64,000 nt of DNA from Streptomyces spirodelae (lineage in GTDB: Bacteria; Actinomycetota; Actinomycetes; Streptomycetales; Streptomycetaceae). Position numbers and translations under genes: made by a program. Location of the stretch: contig NZ_JAFFZN010000020.1 in assembly GCF_017676385.1 (NCBI RefSeq), positions 87,956 through 151,955 of the forward strand, written 5' to 3'. Under the pieces are notes generated by a model, which worked only from the letters and a program-made list of their open reading frames with translations, did not search any database and was not told the DNA's origin. Below are positions 40,829 through 49,726 of this stretch, piece by piece; the first letter of the stretch is position 1; every line of letters begins with the position of its first letter.

Positions 40829-42445
40829 TCAGCGGTCCCTGTCCAGGTCCTGCTCCAGGCCCCGGCCCAGGCCCCTGTCCAGCAGCAGGACCGCCACGTC
40901 GTCGGTCAGCTCGCCTCCGTTGAGGCGGCGCACCTCGTCCATCGTCTCGTCCAGCAGCCGCTCGCCCTGAGCGCCCTCGGCCATCCGGGCGGCGACGATG
41001 TCGAGCATGCCCTGCTGTCCGAGCCGCTCCCGGCTCGGCCTACGGCCCTTCTCCACGGGGCCCTCGTCGGCCCGGCCCTCATCCACGCGGCCCTCATCCA
41101 CGCGGCCCTCGATCAGCCCGTCCGTGTACATCAGCAGGCTCCAGGACGGCCCCAGCGTGACCTGGCGGCGCGGCCAGCGTGCCTGCGGCAGCAGACCCAG
41201 CGCGGGGCCGCTCTCGTCCTCGGGCAGCAGCCGGGGCTCGGTCCCCGTCCTGTCGCCCGCGAACAGCGGGGAGGGGTGACCGGCCAGACAGACGCCCGCG
41301 CTGCGGCCGTCGGCGGCGATGTCGACGGTGCACAGCGTCGCGAAGATCTCCTCGCTGGCCCGCTCGTTCTCCAGCACCTTCTGCAGCGTGCTCAGCAGCG
41401 CGTCGCCGCTCAGCCCCGCGAAGGTCAGGGCGCGCCAGGCGATGCGCAGTTCCACGCCGAGGGCCGCCTCGTCGGGGCCGTGGCCGCACACGTCGCCGAT
41501 CATGGCGTGGACCACACCGTCCGAGGTGCGGACGGTGTCGTAGAAGTCGCCGCCCAGCAGGGCGCGGGAGCGACCGGGCCGGTACCGCGCGGCGAACCGC
41601 AGCTCGCTGCCCTCCAGCAGGGGCCGGGGCAGAAGTCCGCGCTCCAGCCGGGCGTTCTCCTGGGCGCGCAGACGGGTCTCGGTGAGCTGGCGCTGGGCGA
41701 GGTCGGCGCGTTTTCGCTCGACGGCGTACCGGATGGCGCGCATCAGCAGCCTTCCGTCCAGCTCGTCGCGGAACAGATAGTCCTGTGCTCCGACGCGTAC
41801 GGCTTCCGCGGCGCGCTCGGCGTCGCTGCCGTCGGTGAGCGCCAGCACGGCGTGCCGGGGCGCCATCCGCAGGACGCGGCGCAGGATCTGCAGTTCGTCG
41901 GAGCCGGGCGCCGGGACGGGCGCGGCTGCGGCGTCCGAAGCCGAGCCGGCACCGGAGCCCGATCCCGAACCGGAGCCGGACGCCGAACCGGAGCCCGAGC
42001 CGGAGCCCGAACCCGGACCGGCGAGGTCGCCGGAGCCCGGCTGGGGGACGGCACCGGCGGCGGGAGCCGCAGCAGCCGCGGTGCCCGGGACGCCGCCGAT
42101 CCCGGGTATCGCACCCGGGGGCGCGACCTCCGGCAGCTCCGCGGGAAATCCCTCGGACGGTGCCTCCTCGCTGTCCCCCCGCACCTCGTACGGCAGTGCG
42201 AGGTCCAGCAGGATGCAGTGGACATCGTCCGTGAGCAGCCGTGCGGCCTCGGTGAGGTTGCGGGCCGTACGGACCCGCACCGGCCTGCCGTACGCGTCGA
42301 GCATGCGGGGCACGCTCAGCGCACCGGCCGGATCGTCCTCGATGACCAGCAGGGTCAGGCTGCTGCCGGGTCCCTGCGCGGCCTGCCGGGCCGGCGCGTC
42401 GGCGGACTGTGCCGCCGCCCCGGCCAGGGGCGCGCTTACGGGCAT
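40829..42445 (-). CDS. response regulator / SpoIIE-type PP2C phosphatase, split receiver
   Basis: Seen: residues about 28-85 give the first half of a receiver domain (LTLLVIEDDPAGALSV; ILLDLALP with the phosphoacceptor Asp81). Residues about 86-183 are Pro/Gly-rich then Gly-Ser repeats (encoded near 41897-42190). Residues 184-250 complete the receiver (HAVLALTDGSDAERAAEAVR, VGAQDYLFRDELDGRL). A coiled segment leads to the SpoIIE-type phosphatase (LGGDFYDTVRTSDGVVHAMI, GDVCGHGPDEAALG, LLMYTDGLIEGR). Known: such proteins act in partner-switching with STAS and RsbW-type proteins, none of which is nearby. Tandem repeats also lengthen the C-terminal loop (DEGRVDEGRADEG). Confidence 0.88.
   Translation of the reverse strand: MPVSAPLAGAAAQSADAPARQAAQGPGSSLTLLVIEDDPAGALSVPRMLDAYGRPVRVRTARNLTEAARLLTDDVHCILLDLALPYEVRGDSEEAPSEGFPAELPEVAPPGAIPGIGGVPGTAAAAAPAAGAVPQPGSGDLAGPGSGSGSGSGSASGSGSGSGSGAGSASDAAAAPVPAPGSDELQILRRVLRMAPRHAVLALTDGSDAERAAEAVRVGAQDYLFRDELDGRLLMRAIRYAVERKRADLAQRQLTETRLRAQENARLERGLLPRPLLEGSELRFAARYRPGRSRALLGGDFYDTVRTSDGVVHAMIGDVCGHGPDEAALGVELRIAWRALTFAGLSGDALLSTLQKVLENERASEEIFATLCTVDIAADGRSAGVCLAGHPSPLFAGDRTGTEPRLLPEDESGPALGLLPQARWPRRQVTLGPSWSLLMYTDGLIEGRVDEGRVDEGRADEGPVEKGRRPSRERLGQQGMLDIVAARMAEGAQGERLLDETMDEVRRLNGGELTDDVAVLLLDRGLGRGLEQDLDRDR
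41897..42190 (-). repeat. Gly-Ser coding expansion inside the receiver domain
   Basis: The region encodes about 98 residues, including a run of alternating Gly and Ser near residues 145-170 from GGCTCCGG/TCCGG-type hexamer repeats (41930-42020), in frame. It separates receiver strand 3 from helix 3. Confidence 0.8.
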
Positions 42446-42820
42446 GCTGAAAACCTCTCCCTCCCCCGAGGGCGGGTGTGGTGTGCACGCCGAGCGGCGG
42501 ACACCATGGCTGAGCCCGGAACGGCGCGCGGTGGTCGGGCGCTCGTCATCCCGGGCTTTCGGACAAGGACCTTAGCGCCCCTGTGCGGATGGACGGAATG
42601 GCCGACGATAATCCGCCCCTGTCATATGCCCACGCCAGAACGGGAATTCACGGCGTTATACGGCCCTTTTCTCCGGTCTTCACATGACCAAGCTCACGCG
42701 CGGGAAACCGGAAAAGCGCGCACGCGGGACGAAATCCGCCCGAGATTCCACCGATCGCCCCCGATCATCCTCGCGCACCCTCGCTCGCCCCCGCGGACGT
42801 GCCCGCTATGGGCCCGCCGC
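42446..42820 (-). promoter_or_regulatory. 375-bp intergenic region upstream of the SpoIIE gene
   Basis: No gene is supportable. It includes an AT-richer patch (42620-42665, containing GCGTTATACGG and GGGAATTCACGG) that could hold the minus-strand promoter, and GGGAGAGG just before the ATG at 42445. Confidence 0.35.
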
Positions 42821-43942
42821 CTACTTGTCCGGGCGTACGACCCCCAGAATCGGCATCGTTCCCGCGCCCTCGACCGTGATCTGCCGACCGGTACGCGGGG
42901 CGTGCAGCAGCGCACCGTCGCCGATGTAGATCCCCACGTGGCTGGCGTCCTTCTTGTAAATGATCAGGTCACCCGGGCGCATCTTCCCGACCGGAACACG
43001 CGGCAGCCGTTTCCACTGCTCCTGCGAGGTGCGCGGAATGTGGTATCCAGCCGCCTCCCAGGCGCGCATCGTCAGCCCCGAGCAGTCGAAGGTCTCGGGG
43101 CCCTCGGCGCCCCACACGTAGTCCTTGCCGAGCTGCTCGGTGGCCCACTCGATGGCACGGCGGCCCTCTGGGGAAGCCTTGCCCTTGAGCCCCTTCAGTA
43201 CGCCGGATTCGAGCCATTTGGCCTGCCGCGCCTTCGCCGCCTGCTCCTGCAGCTCGCGCAGCCGCTCCCGCTCCTCCGCCTTGAGACCGGATTCGATCTT
43301 CTTGGCCTGCTTCAGCTGCGCGGTGATCTTCTTCTTCGCCGCGGCCTTCTTCTTGCGGGTCTTCTCCAGCTTCTTCCACTCGGCGGTGGCGTCCTTGGCG
43401 TAACCCCGAAGCTCGGCACGCGTCCTGGTGAGGGAACCGATCAAGCCACGGGTGGCCTGCTGCCCCTTGCGCGCCAGCGAGACGCCGTGCAGGAACTTCT
43501 CCGGGTCGTCACCAAGCATCAGCTTGGCCGCGTCCGGCATGCCGCCGCTGCGGTACTGCGCACGGGCCATGGCACCGGCCGAGTTGTTGAGCGCGTCCAG
43601 CTTGTCCTGGGTGGTGTCGATACGCTTGGCGAGCTTGACGATGTGCTTCTGCTGCTTCTTGACGGCGTCCTCGGCCGCGTTGTAGGCGTCCGTCGCCGAA
43701 CCGGCCCGGTCGTGCAGCCGCTCGATCTGCTTGCGGATCTGCTCGAGGCCGGGCTTGCGGGTTCCGGAGCTCTCGCCGGTTCCGGACCTGGTGCCGCCCG
43801 GGTCCGGCCTTCCCGGCTCGACGGCGTACGCCGTACCCAGCGCCGGCCCCGCGAGCAGCGCCATGGCGCAGACCATCACGAGCGTGCCGCGCCTGCCGGA
43901 CGGGAGAGTCGAGCTGCTCTGCGGCCGTCGCACCCGGGCCAC
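42821..43942 (-). CDS. secreted NlpC/P60 (C40) cell-wall hydrolase with coiled coil
   Basis: Cleaves peptidoglycan stem peptides. Seen: an N-terminal signal segment (TLVMVCAMALLAGPALGTAYA), a long coiled-coil region (about residues 75-240, Lys-rich), then the C40 domain with catalytic Cys in FDCSGLTMRAWEAAG, His in DASHVGIYIGDGALLHA and the third polar residue. Start uncertain: GTG at 43942 or 43933 puts the signal peptide correctly, with a G-rich ribosome binding site; ATG at 43987 is also open. Layout resembles RipA-type enzymes. It is divergent from pstS. Confidence 0.88.
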   Translation of the reverse strand: MARVRRPQSSSTLPSGRRGTLVMVCAMALLAGPALGTAYAVEPGRPDPGGTRSGTGESSGTRKPGLEQIRKQIERLHDRAGSATDAYNAAEDAVKKQQKHIVKLAKRIDTTQDKLDALNNSAGAMARAQYRSGGMPDAAKLMLGDDPEKFLHGVSLARKGQQATRGLIGSLTRTRAELRGYAKDATAEWKKLEKTRKKKAAAKKKITAQLKQAKKIESGLKAEERERLRELQEQAAKARQAKWLESGVLKGLKGKASPEGRRAIEWATEQLGKDYVWGAEGPETFDCSGLTMRAWEAAGYHIPRTSQEQWKRLPRVPVGKMRPGDLIIYKKDASHVGIYIGDGALLHAPRTGRQITVEGAGTMPILGVVRPDK

Positions 43943-44117
43943 CCCCTGATTGTGGTCAACTTTGGCCGACGCAGCGGATAGTGCCATGCCTGACCGCAAG
44001 ACAACAGAGGGACGTACTGACGAGTATCAACGGCGCCCACCCGGAAGTCTCCCCCGGACACTCCCCCTGGGGGAGCACCGGACACCGCCTCCCGGGAGCA
44101 CCGGGCTGACGGCCGAG

Positions 44118-44161
44118 GTTCACTCCGCGTTCACTCAGCTCCGTCGGCCGCTTCACCTGAT
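44118..44161 (+). promoter_or_regulatory. PHO box upstream of pstS
   Basis: Consecutive 11-bp direct-repeat units: GTTCACTCCGC (44118-44128), GTTCACTCAGC (44129-44139), a degenerate TCCGTCGGCCG (44140-44150) and CTTCACCTGAT (44151-44161). Known: PhoP of Streptomyces binds such GTTCACC-type repeats. AT-richer sequence follows and is a likely promoter. Confidence 0.88.
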
Positions 44162-44284
44162 CTGTCTAATTTCAGCCTTACGAAGAGCGCGGCACCCCCC
44201 GAGACAGGGACTGCGCCCCATACGCCAGAGAATCCGACGGCCGGCCGGTCGTCGCTCCCGGGCCCAGGAAGGAACTGAACGAAA

Positions 44285-45409
44285 GTGAAGCTTCAGCGCA
44301 CGATCCGGCTCCGCACCGCAGCTGTGGGCGCTCTCACGATCTGCGGCGCCCTGGCCCTGAGCGCCTGCGGCTCGGACGACAACTCCGGCGGTTCGGGCAG
44401 CGACACGTCCAAGGCAGCCAGCAAGATCAAGTGTGAGGGCGAGGAGAACCTGCTCGCCTCCGGCTCCAGCGCCCAGAAGAACGCGATGGACATCTGGACG
44501 CAGACCTACCAGTCGGCCTGCGGCAGCACGAAGATCAACTACAAGCCGACCGGCTCGGGCGCGGGCATCCAGGAGTTCCTCCAGGGCAAGACGGCCTTCG
44601 CCGGCTCCGACTCGGCGCTCAAGCCCGAAGAGGTCGCCAAGTCCAAGAAGGTGTGCAAGGGCGGTCAGGGCATCGACCTGCCGATGGTCGGCGGCCCGAT
44701 CGCCGTCACCTACAACCTCGAGGGCGTCGACGACCTGGTGCTGGACGCCGACACGCTGGCCAAGATCTTCGACTCGAAGATCACCAAGTGGAACGACCCG
44801 GCGATCAAGAAGCTCAACCCGGACGCGAAGCTGCCGGGCAAGAAGATCCAGGCGTTCCACCGCTCCGACGAGTCGGGCACCACGGACAACTTCACCAAGT
44901 ACCTCAACTCCGCCGCGCCCTCCTCCTGGAAGCACGAGCCGGAGAAGGCATGGGCGGGCAAGGGCGGCCAGGGCGCCGACGGCTCCTCCGGCATCGCCAC
45001 GAACGTCAAGCAGAACGACGGCTCCATCGGCTACGCCGAGCTCTCCTACGCCACAGGCAACGACCTCGACACGGTCAAGCTGGACACCGGTGCCCAGGAG
45101 CCGGTCGAGGCCACCGCTGACAACGCCTCCAAGGCGATCGCGGACGCCAAGGTCGTCGGCCAGGGCAAGGACCTCTCCCTGGAGCTGAACTACAAGACCA
45201 AGTCCGCGGGTGCCTACCCGATCGTCCTGGTCACCTACGAGATCGCCTGCGACAAGGGCAACAAGAAGGAGTCGCTGGCCGCGACGAAGTCCTTCCTGAA
45301 GTTCACCGCGAGCGAGGACGGCCAGAAGGCCCTCAAGGAGAAGGGCTACGCCCCGATCCCCGACGAGATCATCACCAAGGTCCGCTCCACCATCGACGGC
45401 CTGAGCTGA
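44285..45409 (+). CDS. pstS: PstS phosphate-binding lipoprotein
   Basis: Captures phosphate for the PstCAB transporter. Seen: a lipoprotein signal with lipobox LSAC followed by GSDD, and phosphate-binding loops ASGSSAQKNAM, PTGSGAGIQEFLQG, GSDSALKPEE and HRSDESGTTDNFTKYL. 374 residues. GTG at 44285 follows AAGGA. It heads the pst operon behind a PHO box, so it should be induced by phosphate starvation through PhoRP. A hairpin after the gene separates it from pstC. Confidence 0.96.
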   Translation: MKLQRTIRLRTAAVGALTICGALALSACGSDDNSGGSGSDTSKAASKIKCEGEENLLASGSSAQKNAMDIWTQTYQSACGSTKINYKPTGSGAGIQEFLQGKTAFAGSDSALKPEEVAKSKKVCKGGQGIDLPMVGGPIAVTYNLEGVDDLVLDADTLAKIFDSKITKWNDPAIKKLNPDAKLPGKKIQAFHRSDESGTTDNFTKYLNSAAPSSWKHEPEKAWAGKGGQGADGSSGIATNVKQNDGSIGYAELSYATGNDLDTVKLDTGAQEPVEATADNASKAIADAKVVGQGKDLSLELNYKTKSAGAYPIVLVTYEIACDKGNKKESLAATKSFLKFTASEDGQKALKEKGYAPIPDEIITKVRSTIDGLS

Positions 45410-45414
45410 TCTTC

Positions 45415-45455
45415 TCGCCGCCGCGGCAGGCAGACGATGCCGGCCGCGGCGGCGA
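45415..45455 (+). terminator. hairpin between pstS and pstC (partial terminator)
   Basis: A perfect 12-bp stem TCGCCGCCGCGG (45415-45426) / CCGCGGCGGCGA (45444-45455), 5 bp after the pstS stop. It would favour higher expression of the binding protein than of the permease, as is common for binding-protein operons. Confidence 0.65.
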
Positions 45456-45633
45456 ACATCCGGACGGCGTGGGCCGGCGGTGCCGAGCGCACCGCCACCC
45501 ACCCCCATCTGTAAACGGCGCCCCGGACCTCACCGAGTGAGGGGCTGCCAGAACCTTCCGGTGCACCGCCAAAGGGCCGCCCGCGCACCGACGCCGAGCG
45601 CGCGGCGACCCGCACCGTCAGACCGGAGAAACC

Positions 45634-46629
45634 ATGGCTATCGAAACCCCGTCCGCGACAGCGGGCCCCACCGGGCCCCCGGCCTCCCCGGCCTCCGCGA
45701 AGGGCGCCACTCGCAAGGGTGACCGAATATTCCTGGGCCTCTCCAGGGGTTCCGGGATCACCCTGCTGGTGATCATGGCGGCCATCGCCGTCTTCCTCAC
45801 CTGGCGAGCAGCGCTCGCCATCAGCGCCGACGAGGCCAGCTTCCTCACCAGCTTCGAGTGGGACGCCAACGCGACACCGCCCCGTTTCGGCATCGCGGTC
45901 CTCGCCTTCGGCACCGTCGTCAGCTCCATCATCGCGATGGTGCTCGCGGTGCCGGTCGCCGTCGGTATCGCGCTGTTCATCTCGCACTACGCGCCGCGCA
46001 AGCTGGCGACCCCGCTCGGCTACGTCATCGACCTGCTGGCCGCCGTCCCCTCCATCGTGTACGGCCTGTGGGGTGCGCTCTTCCTCGTCCCGCACCTGAC
46101 CGGGCTCTACACCTGGCTGGACGAATACCTCGGCTGGACGCACATCTTCAGGTACGAGGGCGGCGCCGCTCGCTCCCTGTTCACGGTCGGCATCCTGCTC
46201 GCAATCATGATTCTGCCGATCGTCACCAACGTCTCCCGCGAGGTCTTCCGGCAGTCGCCGAAGATGCAGGAGGAGGCGGCCCTCGCACTGGGCGCCACCC
46301 GCTGGGAGGTCATCCGCATGTCGGTGCTGCCCTTCGGCCGCTCCGGCGTCATCAGCGCCTCCATGCTGGGCCTGGGCCGCGCGCTGGGCGAGACGATGGC
46401 CGTCGCCACGGTCCTCTCCCCCAGCTTCCTGATCAAGGCCAGCCTGCTGCAGCCGGGCGGCGGCACGTTCGCGCAGAACATCGCCGCGGGCTTCAAGGAG
46501 GCCGGGGGCATGGGCCGGGACGCGCTGATCGCCTCCGGCCTGGTCCTCTTCGTCATCACCCTGCTGGTCAACGGCGCGGCCCGGCTGATCATCGCGCGCC
46601 GCAAGGAGTACTCGGGAGCGAACGCATGA
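45634..46629 (+). CDS. pstC: PstC phosphate transporter permease
   Basis: Seen: 331 residues, six membrane helices, and the permease EAA loop (EEAALALGATRWEVIRMSVLP). Key phrase FGIAVLAFGTVVSSIIAMVLA begins the transport domain. The stop overlaps the pstA start as ATGA, so the two permease subunits are translationally coupled. It lies 224 bp downstream of pstS in the same operon. Confidence 0.95.
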   Translation: MAIETPSATAGPTGPPASPASAKGATRKGDRIFLGLSRGSGITLLVIMAAIAVFLTWRAALAISADEASFLTSFEWDANATPPRFGIAVLAFGTVVSSIIAMVLAVPVAVGIALFISHYAPRKLATPLGYVIDLLAAVPSIVYGLWGALFLVPHLTGLYTWLDEYLGWTHIFRYEGGAARSLFTVGILLAIMILPIVTNVSREVFRQSPKMQEEAALALGATRWEVIRMSVLPFGRSGVISASMLGLGRALGETMAVATVLSPSFLIKASLLQPGGGTFAQNIAAGFKEAGGMGRDALIASGLVLFVITLLVNGAARLIIARRKEYSGANA

Positions 46630-47699
46630 GCCAGACAGCTGTGGCCGACGCCCCCGTCGAGGGCGCGGCGCCGCCCCTTCCGTCGCTGAAGCAGCCCCGG
46701 CTGCCGCGCTGGGCCCCGTTCGTCCTGGCCCTCGTCTCCGCCGCGCTGGGCAGCGGGATCGGTGTGGTGGCCGGACTGGACAGCCGTATCCAGTGGGGCC
46801 TGATCGCCGCCGTGCTCTACCTCGGCATCACCGCGGTGCTCGCCGGTTCCGTCGAGGGCACCAGGCAGGCCAAGGACCGGCTGGCGACCAGTGCCATCTG
46901 GGTCTGCTTCCTGCTGGCCGTCGTACCGCTGGCCTCCCTGCTGTGGGAGACGGCCGCGCGCGGGGTCAAGGTCCTCGACGGCTACTTCCTCACCCACTCC
47001 ATGAGCGGCGTGATCACCATGGAGCCGGGCGGCGGTATCTACCACGCGCTGATCGGCACCCTGGAGCAGGTCGGCCTGGCCACCCTGATCGCGGCCCCGA
47101 TCGGCCTGCTGACTGCGATCTACCTGGTCGAGTACGGCAGGGGCCGGCTCGCCAAGGCCGTCACCTTCTTCGTGGACGTGATGACCGGCATCCCCTCGAT
47201 CGTCGCCGGTCTGTTCATCCTCTCGTTCTGGATCATCATTCTGGGCTTCGGCTACTCCGGATTCGCGGGCGCCATGGCGCTGGCGATCCTGATGATGCCG
47301 ATCGTCGTGCGCTCGACGGAGGAGATGCTCAAGCTCGTCCCCAACGAGCTGCGGGAAGCGTCGCTGGCGCTGGGCGTGCCGAAGTGGAAGACGATCCTCA
47401 AGGTCGTCCTGCCGACCGCGGTCGGCGGTATCACCACCGGCATCATGCTCGCCGTCGCCCGCATCGCCGGTGAGTCGGCGCCCATCCTGCTGCTGGTCTT
47501 CGGCTCGGCCGAGATCAACAACAACCCCTTCGAAGGCGCGCAGTCCTCGCTGCCGTACTACATCTACGAGCAGTGGGCCCTCGGCAACGAGCCGTCCTAC
47601 GACCGCGCCTGGGCAGCGGCCCTCGTACTGATCGCCTTCGTCATGATCCTCAACCTGGTCGCCCGCGGCATCGCCCGCTGGAAGGCCCCCAAGCACTAA
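46626..47699 (+). CDS. pstA: PstA phosphate transporter permease
   Basis: Seen: 357 residues with six or more membrane helices, including two additional N-terminal segments, and the EAA loop ELREASLALGVPKWKTILKV. VMTGIPSIVAGLFILSF is typical of PstA. ATG at 46626 overlaps the pstC stop; pstB follows after 13 bp. Confidence 0.95.
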   Translation: MSQTAVADAPVEGAAPPLPSLKQPRLPRWAPFVLALVSAALGSGIGVVAGLDSRIQWGLIAAVLYLGITAVLAGSVEGTRQAKDRLATSAIWVCFLLAVVPLASLLWETAARGVKVLDGYFLTHSMSGVITMEPGGGIYHALIGTLEQVGLATLIAAPIGLLTAIYLVEYGRGRLAKAVTFFVDVMTGIPSIVAGLFILSFWIIILGFGYSGFAGAMALAILMMPIVVRSTEEMLKLVPNELREASLALGVPKWKTILKVVLPTAVGGITTGIMLAVARIAGESAPILLLVFGSAEINNNPFEGAQSSLPYYIYEQWALGNEPSYDRAWAAALVLIAFVMILNLVARGIARWKAPKH

Positions 47700-47712
47700 G
47701 GGAGTGATTCCC

Positions 47713-48489
47713 ATGGCCAAGCGGATCGACGTCAGCGGCCTGACCGCCTACTACGGCAACTTCCGCGCCATCGACGACATATCCATGACCGTCGAGCCCC
47801 GCTCCGTGACCGCCTTCATCGGCCCCTCCGGCTGCGGCAAGTCCACCTTCCTGCGCACCCTCAACCGGATGCACGAGGTGACCGCGGGCGGGCGCGTCGA
47901 GGGCAAGGTGATGCTGGACGACGAGGACCTGTACGGACCCGGTGTCGACCCCGTCTCCGTACGCCGCACCATCGGCATGGTCTTCCAGCGGCCCAACCCC
48001 TTCCCGACCATGTCGATCTACGACAACGTCGCGGCGGGGCTGCGGCTGAACGGCGAGCACCGCAAGAAGGACCTCGACGAGGTGGTCGAGCGCTCCCTCA
48101 AGGGCGCCAACCTGTGGAACGAGGTCAAGGACCGGCTCAACAGGCCCGGTTCCGGCCTCTCCGGCGGTCAGCAGCAGCGGCTGTGCATCGCCCGGGCCAT
48201 CGCCGTCGAACCCCAGGTGCTGCTGATGGACGAGCCCTGCTCGGCGCTCGACCCGATCTCCACGCTCGCCATCGAGGACCTGATCGGCGAGCTGAAGTCG
48301 CGCTTCACCATTGTGATCGTGACGCACAACATGCAGCAGGCGGCGCGGGTTTCCGACCGCACCGCGTTCTTCAACCTCGCCGAGGTGGGTGCCCCCGGGA
48401 AGCTCGTCGAGATCGACGACACCGAGCGCATCTTCTCCAACCCGTCGGTCCAGGCCACCGAGGACTACATCTCGGGCCGCTTCGGCTGA
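47713..48489 (+). CDS. pstB: PstB phosphate transporter ATPase
   Basis: Energises phosphate import. Seen: 258 residues with Walker A GPSGCGKST, the Pst-type QRPNPFPTMSIYDNV, signature LSGGQQQR, Walker B VLLMDEPCSALDPIS and the switch His in VTHNMQQAARVSD. GGAG lies before the ATG at 47713. It ends the operon, followed by two hairpins. phoU is not adjacent; in Streptomyces it usually lies with phoRP. Confidence 0.97.
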   Translation: MAKRIDVSGLTAYYGNFRAIDDISMTVEPRSVTAFIGPSGCGKSTFLRTLNRMHEVTAGGRVEGKVMLDDEDLYGPGVDPVSVRRTIGMVFQRPNPFPTMSIYDNVAAGLRLNGEHRKKDLDEVVERSLKGANLWNEVKDRLNRPGSGLSGGQQQRLCIARAIAVEPQVLLMDEPCSALDPISTLAIEDLIGELKSRFTIVIVTHNMQQAARVSDRTAFFNLAEVGAPGKLVEIDDTERIFSNPSVQATEDYISGRFG

Positions 48490-48513
48490 GCCCTCGGGCC
48501 GAACCCCTGGGCC

Positions 48514-48580
48514 GGGCCGGCCTTTGACAGCCGGCCCATTGTGACCGCCCGCGGTGCTGCATGGCGGTGCCACCGCGGGC
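48514..48580 (+). terminator. tandem terminators after pstB
   Basis: GGGCCGGC/GCCGGCCC (48514-48521 / 48530-48537) and GCCCGCGGTG/CACCGCGGGC (48547-48556 / 48571-48580) are perfect stems in series downstream of the pst operon. Confidence 0.7.
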
Positions 48581-48638
48581 ATCCTTGTTGCCCCCTCCCC
48601 TGTCATTTACGGGGAGGGGGTGCCGCTTACCGACTTCT

Positions 48639-48719
48639 GCGGGCTGCGGGTTGGTTTGTGGTTGTGGGGGCACCTCCCGGCCGGAGGCTGGGGGAGCGGT
48701 TCCCCGCGCCCCTGACGGG
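48639..48719. repeat. dispersed intergenic repeat, copy 2
   Basis: Near-identical to 15555-15635 over its core (GGGGGCACCTCCCGGCC, GAGGCTGGGGGAGC, GGTTCCCCGCGCCCCTGACGGG). It lies between the convergent pstB and pit genes. Confidence 0.85.
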
Positions 48720-48724
48720 ACGCG

Positions 48725-49720
48725 TCAGCCGAAGACCAGCTTGATGGCCCCGTAAACGAGCGCCGCCATAACGGCCGCGGCCGGCATGGTGATGAACCAG
48801 CCGAGGATGATGTTCTTGGCGACGCCCCACCGCACCGCGCTGACCCGCTTGGTGGCTCCGACGCCCATGATCGCGGAAGTGATCACATGGGTGGTCGAGA
48901 TGGGCGCGTGGAACATGAAGGACGTGGTGTACATCACGGACGCCGCGGTCGTCTCGGCGGCGAACCCCTGCGGAGGGTCGAGTTCGATGATGCGCCGCCC
49001 CAGGGTGCGCATGATGCGCCAGCCACCCGCGTAGGTGCCGAGCGACAGCATGGCCGCGCTGGCCACCTTGACCCAGATGGGGATCTCGTTGTGCTGCTGC
49101 ACATCGGCGATGGTCAGCGCCATGACGACGACACCCATGGTCTTCTGCGCGTCCTGGAGGCCGTGCCCGAGCGCCATTCCGGCCGCCGAGACGGTCTGCG
49201 CGATCCGGAAGCCCCGCTTGGCACGGTGCGGGTTCGACCTGCGGAAGAGCCACATGATGGCGCACATCACCAGATAGCCGAGCAGCATCCCCACCAGCGG
49301 CGAGAGGATCATCGGGATGACGATCTTCTCCAGCACTCCCCACCAGTGGACGGCGATGGCACCGGCCAGCGCCGCGCCCACCAGGCCGCCGAAGAGGGCG
49401 TGGCTGGAGGACGAGGGAAGCCCGAAGTACCAGGTGATGAGGTTCCACACGATGGCACCGACCAGCCCGGCGAACAGGACGGCCATGCCGCTTTGGCCGT
49501 GCGGGGTGGCGATCAGCCCCTCGCTCACGGTCTTGGCGACACCGCTGCCGAGGAACGCCCCGGCGAGGTTCATCACCGCGGCCATGGCCAGAGCCGCACG
49601 CGGAGTCAGCGCCCGGGTGGAGACCGACGTCGCGATGGCGTTCGCGGAGTCGTGGAAGCCGTTCGTATACGTGAAGAAGAGCGCGACACCGACGGTCACG
49701 ATCAGCGCGAAGGTGTCCAC
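48725..49720 (-). CDS. pit: Pit-type low-affinity phosphate transporter
   Basis: Imports metal-phosphate with a proton. Seen: 331 residues with about ten hydrophobic helices and the two inverted family signatures: GFHDSANAIATSV near the N-terminus and FMFHAPISTTHVITSAIMG in the second half, with SSSSHALFGGLVGA between. It forms an operon with the DUF47 gene 6 bp upstream. Convergent with the high-affinity pst operon, so both phosphate uptake systems are adjacent. Confidence 0.95.
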   Translation of the reverse strand: MDTFALIVTVGVALFFTYTNGFHDSANAIATSVSTRALTPRAALAMAAVMNLAGAFLGSGVAKTVSEGLIATPHGQSGMAVLFAGLVGAIVWNLITWYFGLPSSSSHALFGGLVGAALAGAIAVHWWGVLEKIVIPMILSPLVGMLLGYLVMCAIMWLFRRSNPHRAKRGFRIAQTVSAAGMALGHGLQDAQKTMGVVVMALTIADVQQHNEIPIWVKVASAAMLSLGTYAGGWRIMRTLGRRIIELDPPQGFAAETTAASVMYTTSFMFHAPISTTHVITSAIMGVGATKRVSAVRWGVAKNIILGWFITMPAAAVMAALVYGAIKLVFG

Positions 49721-49726
49721 GGAGCG

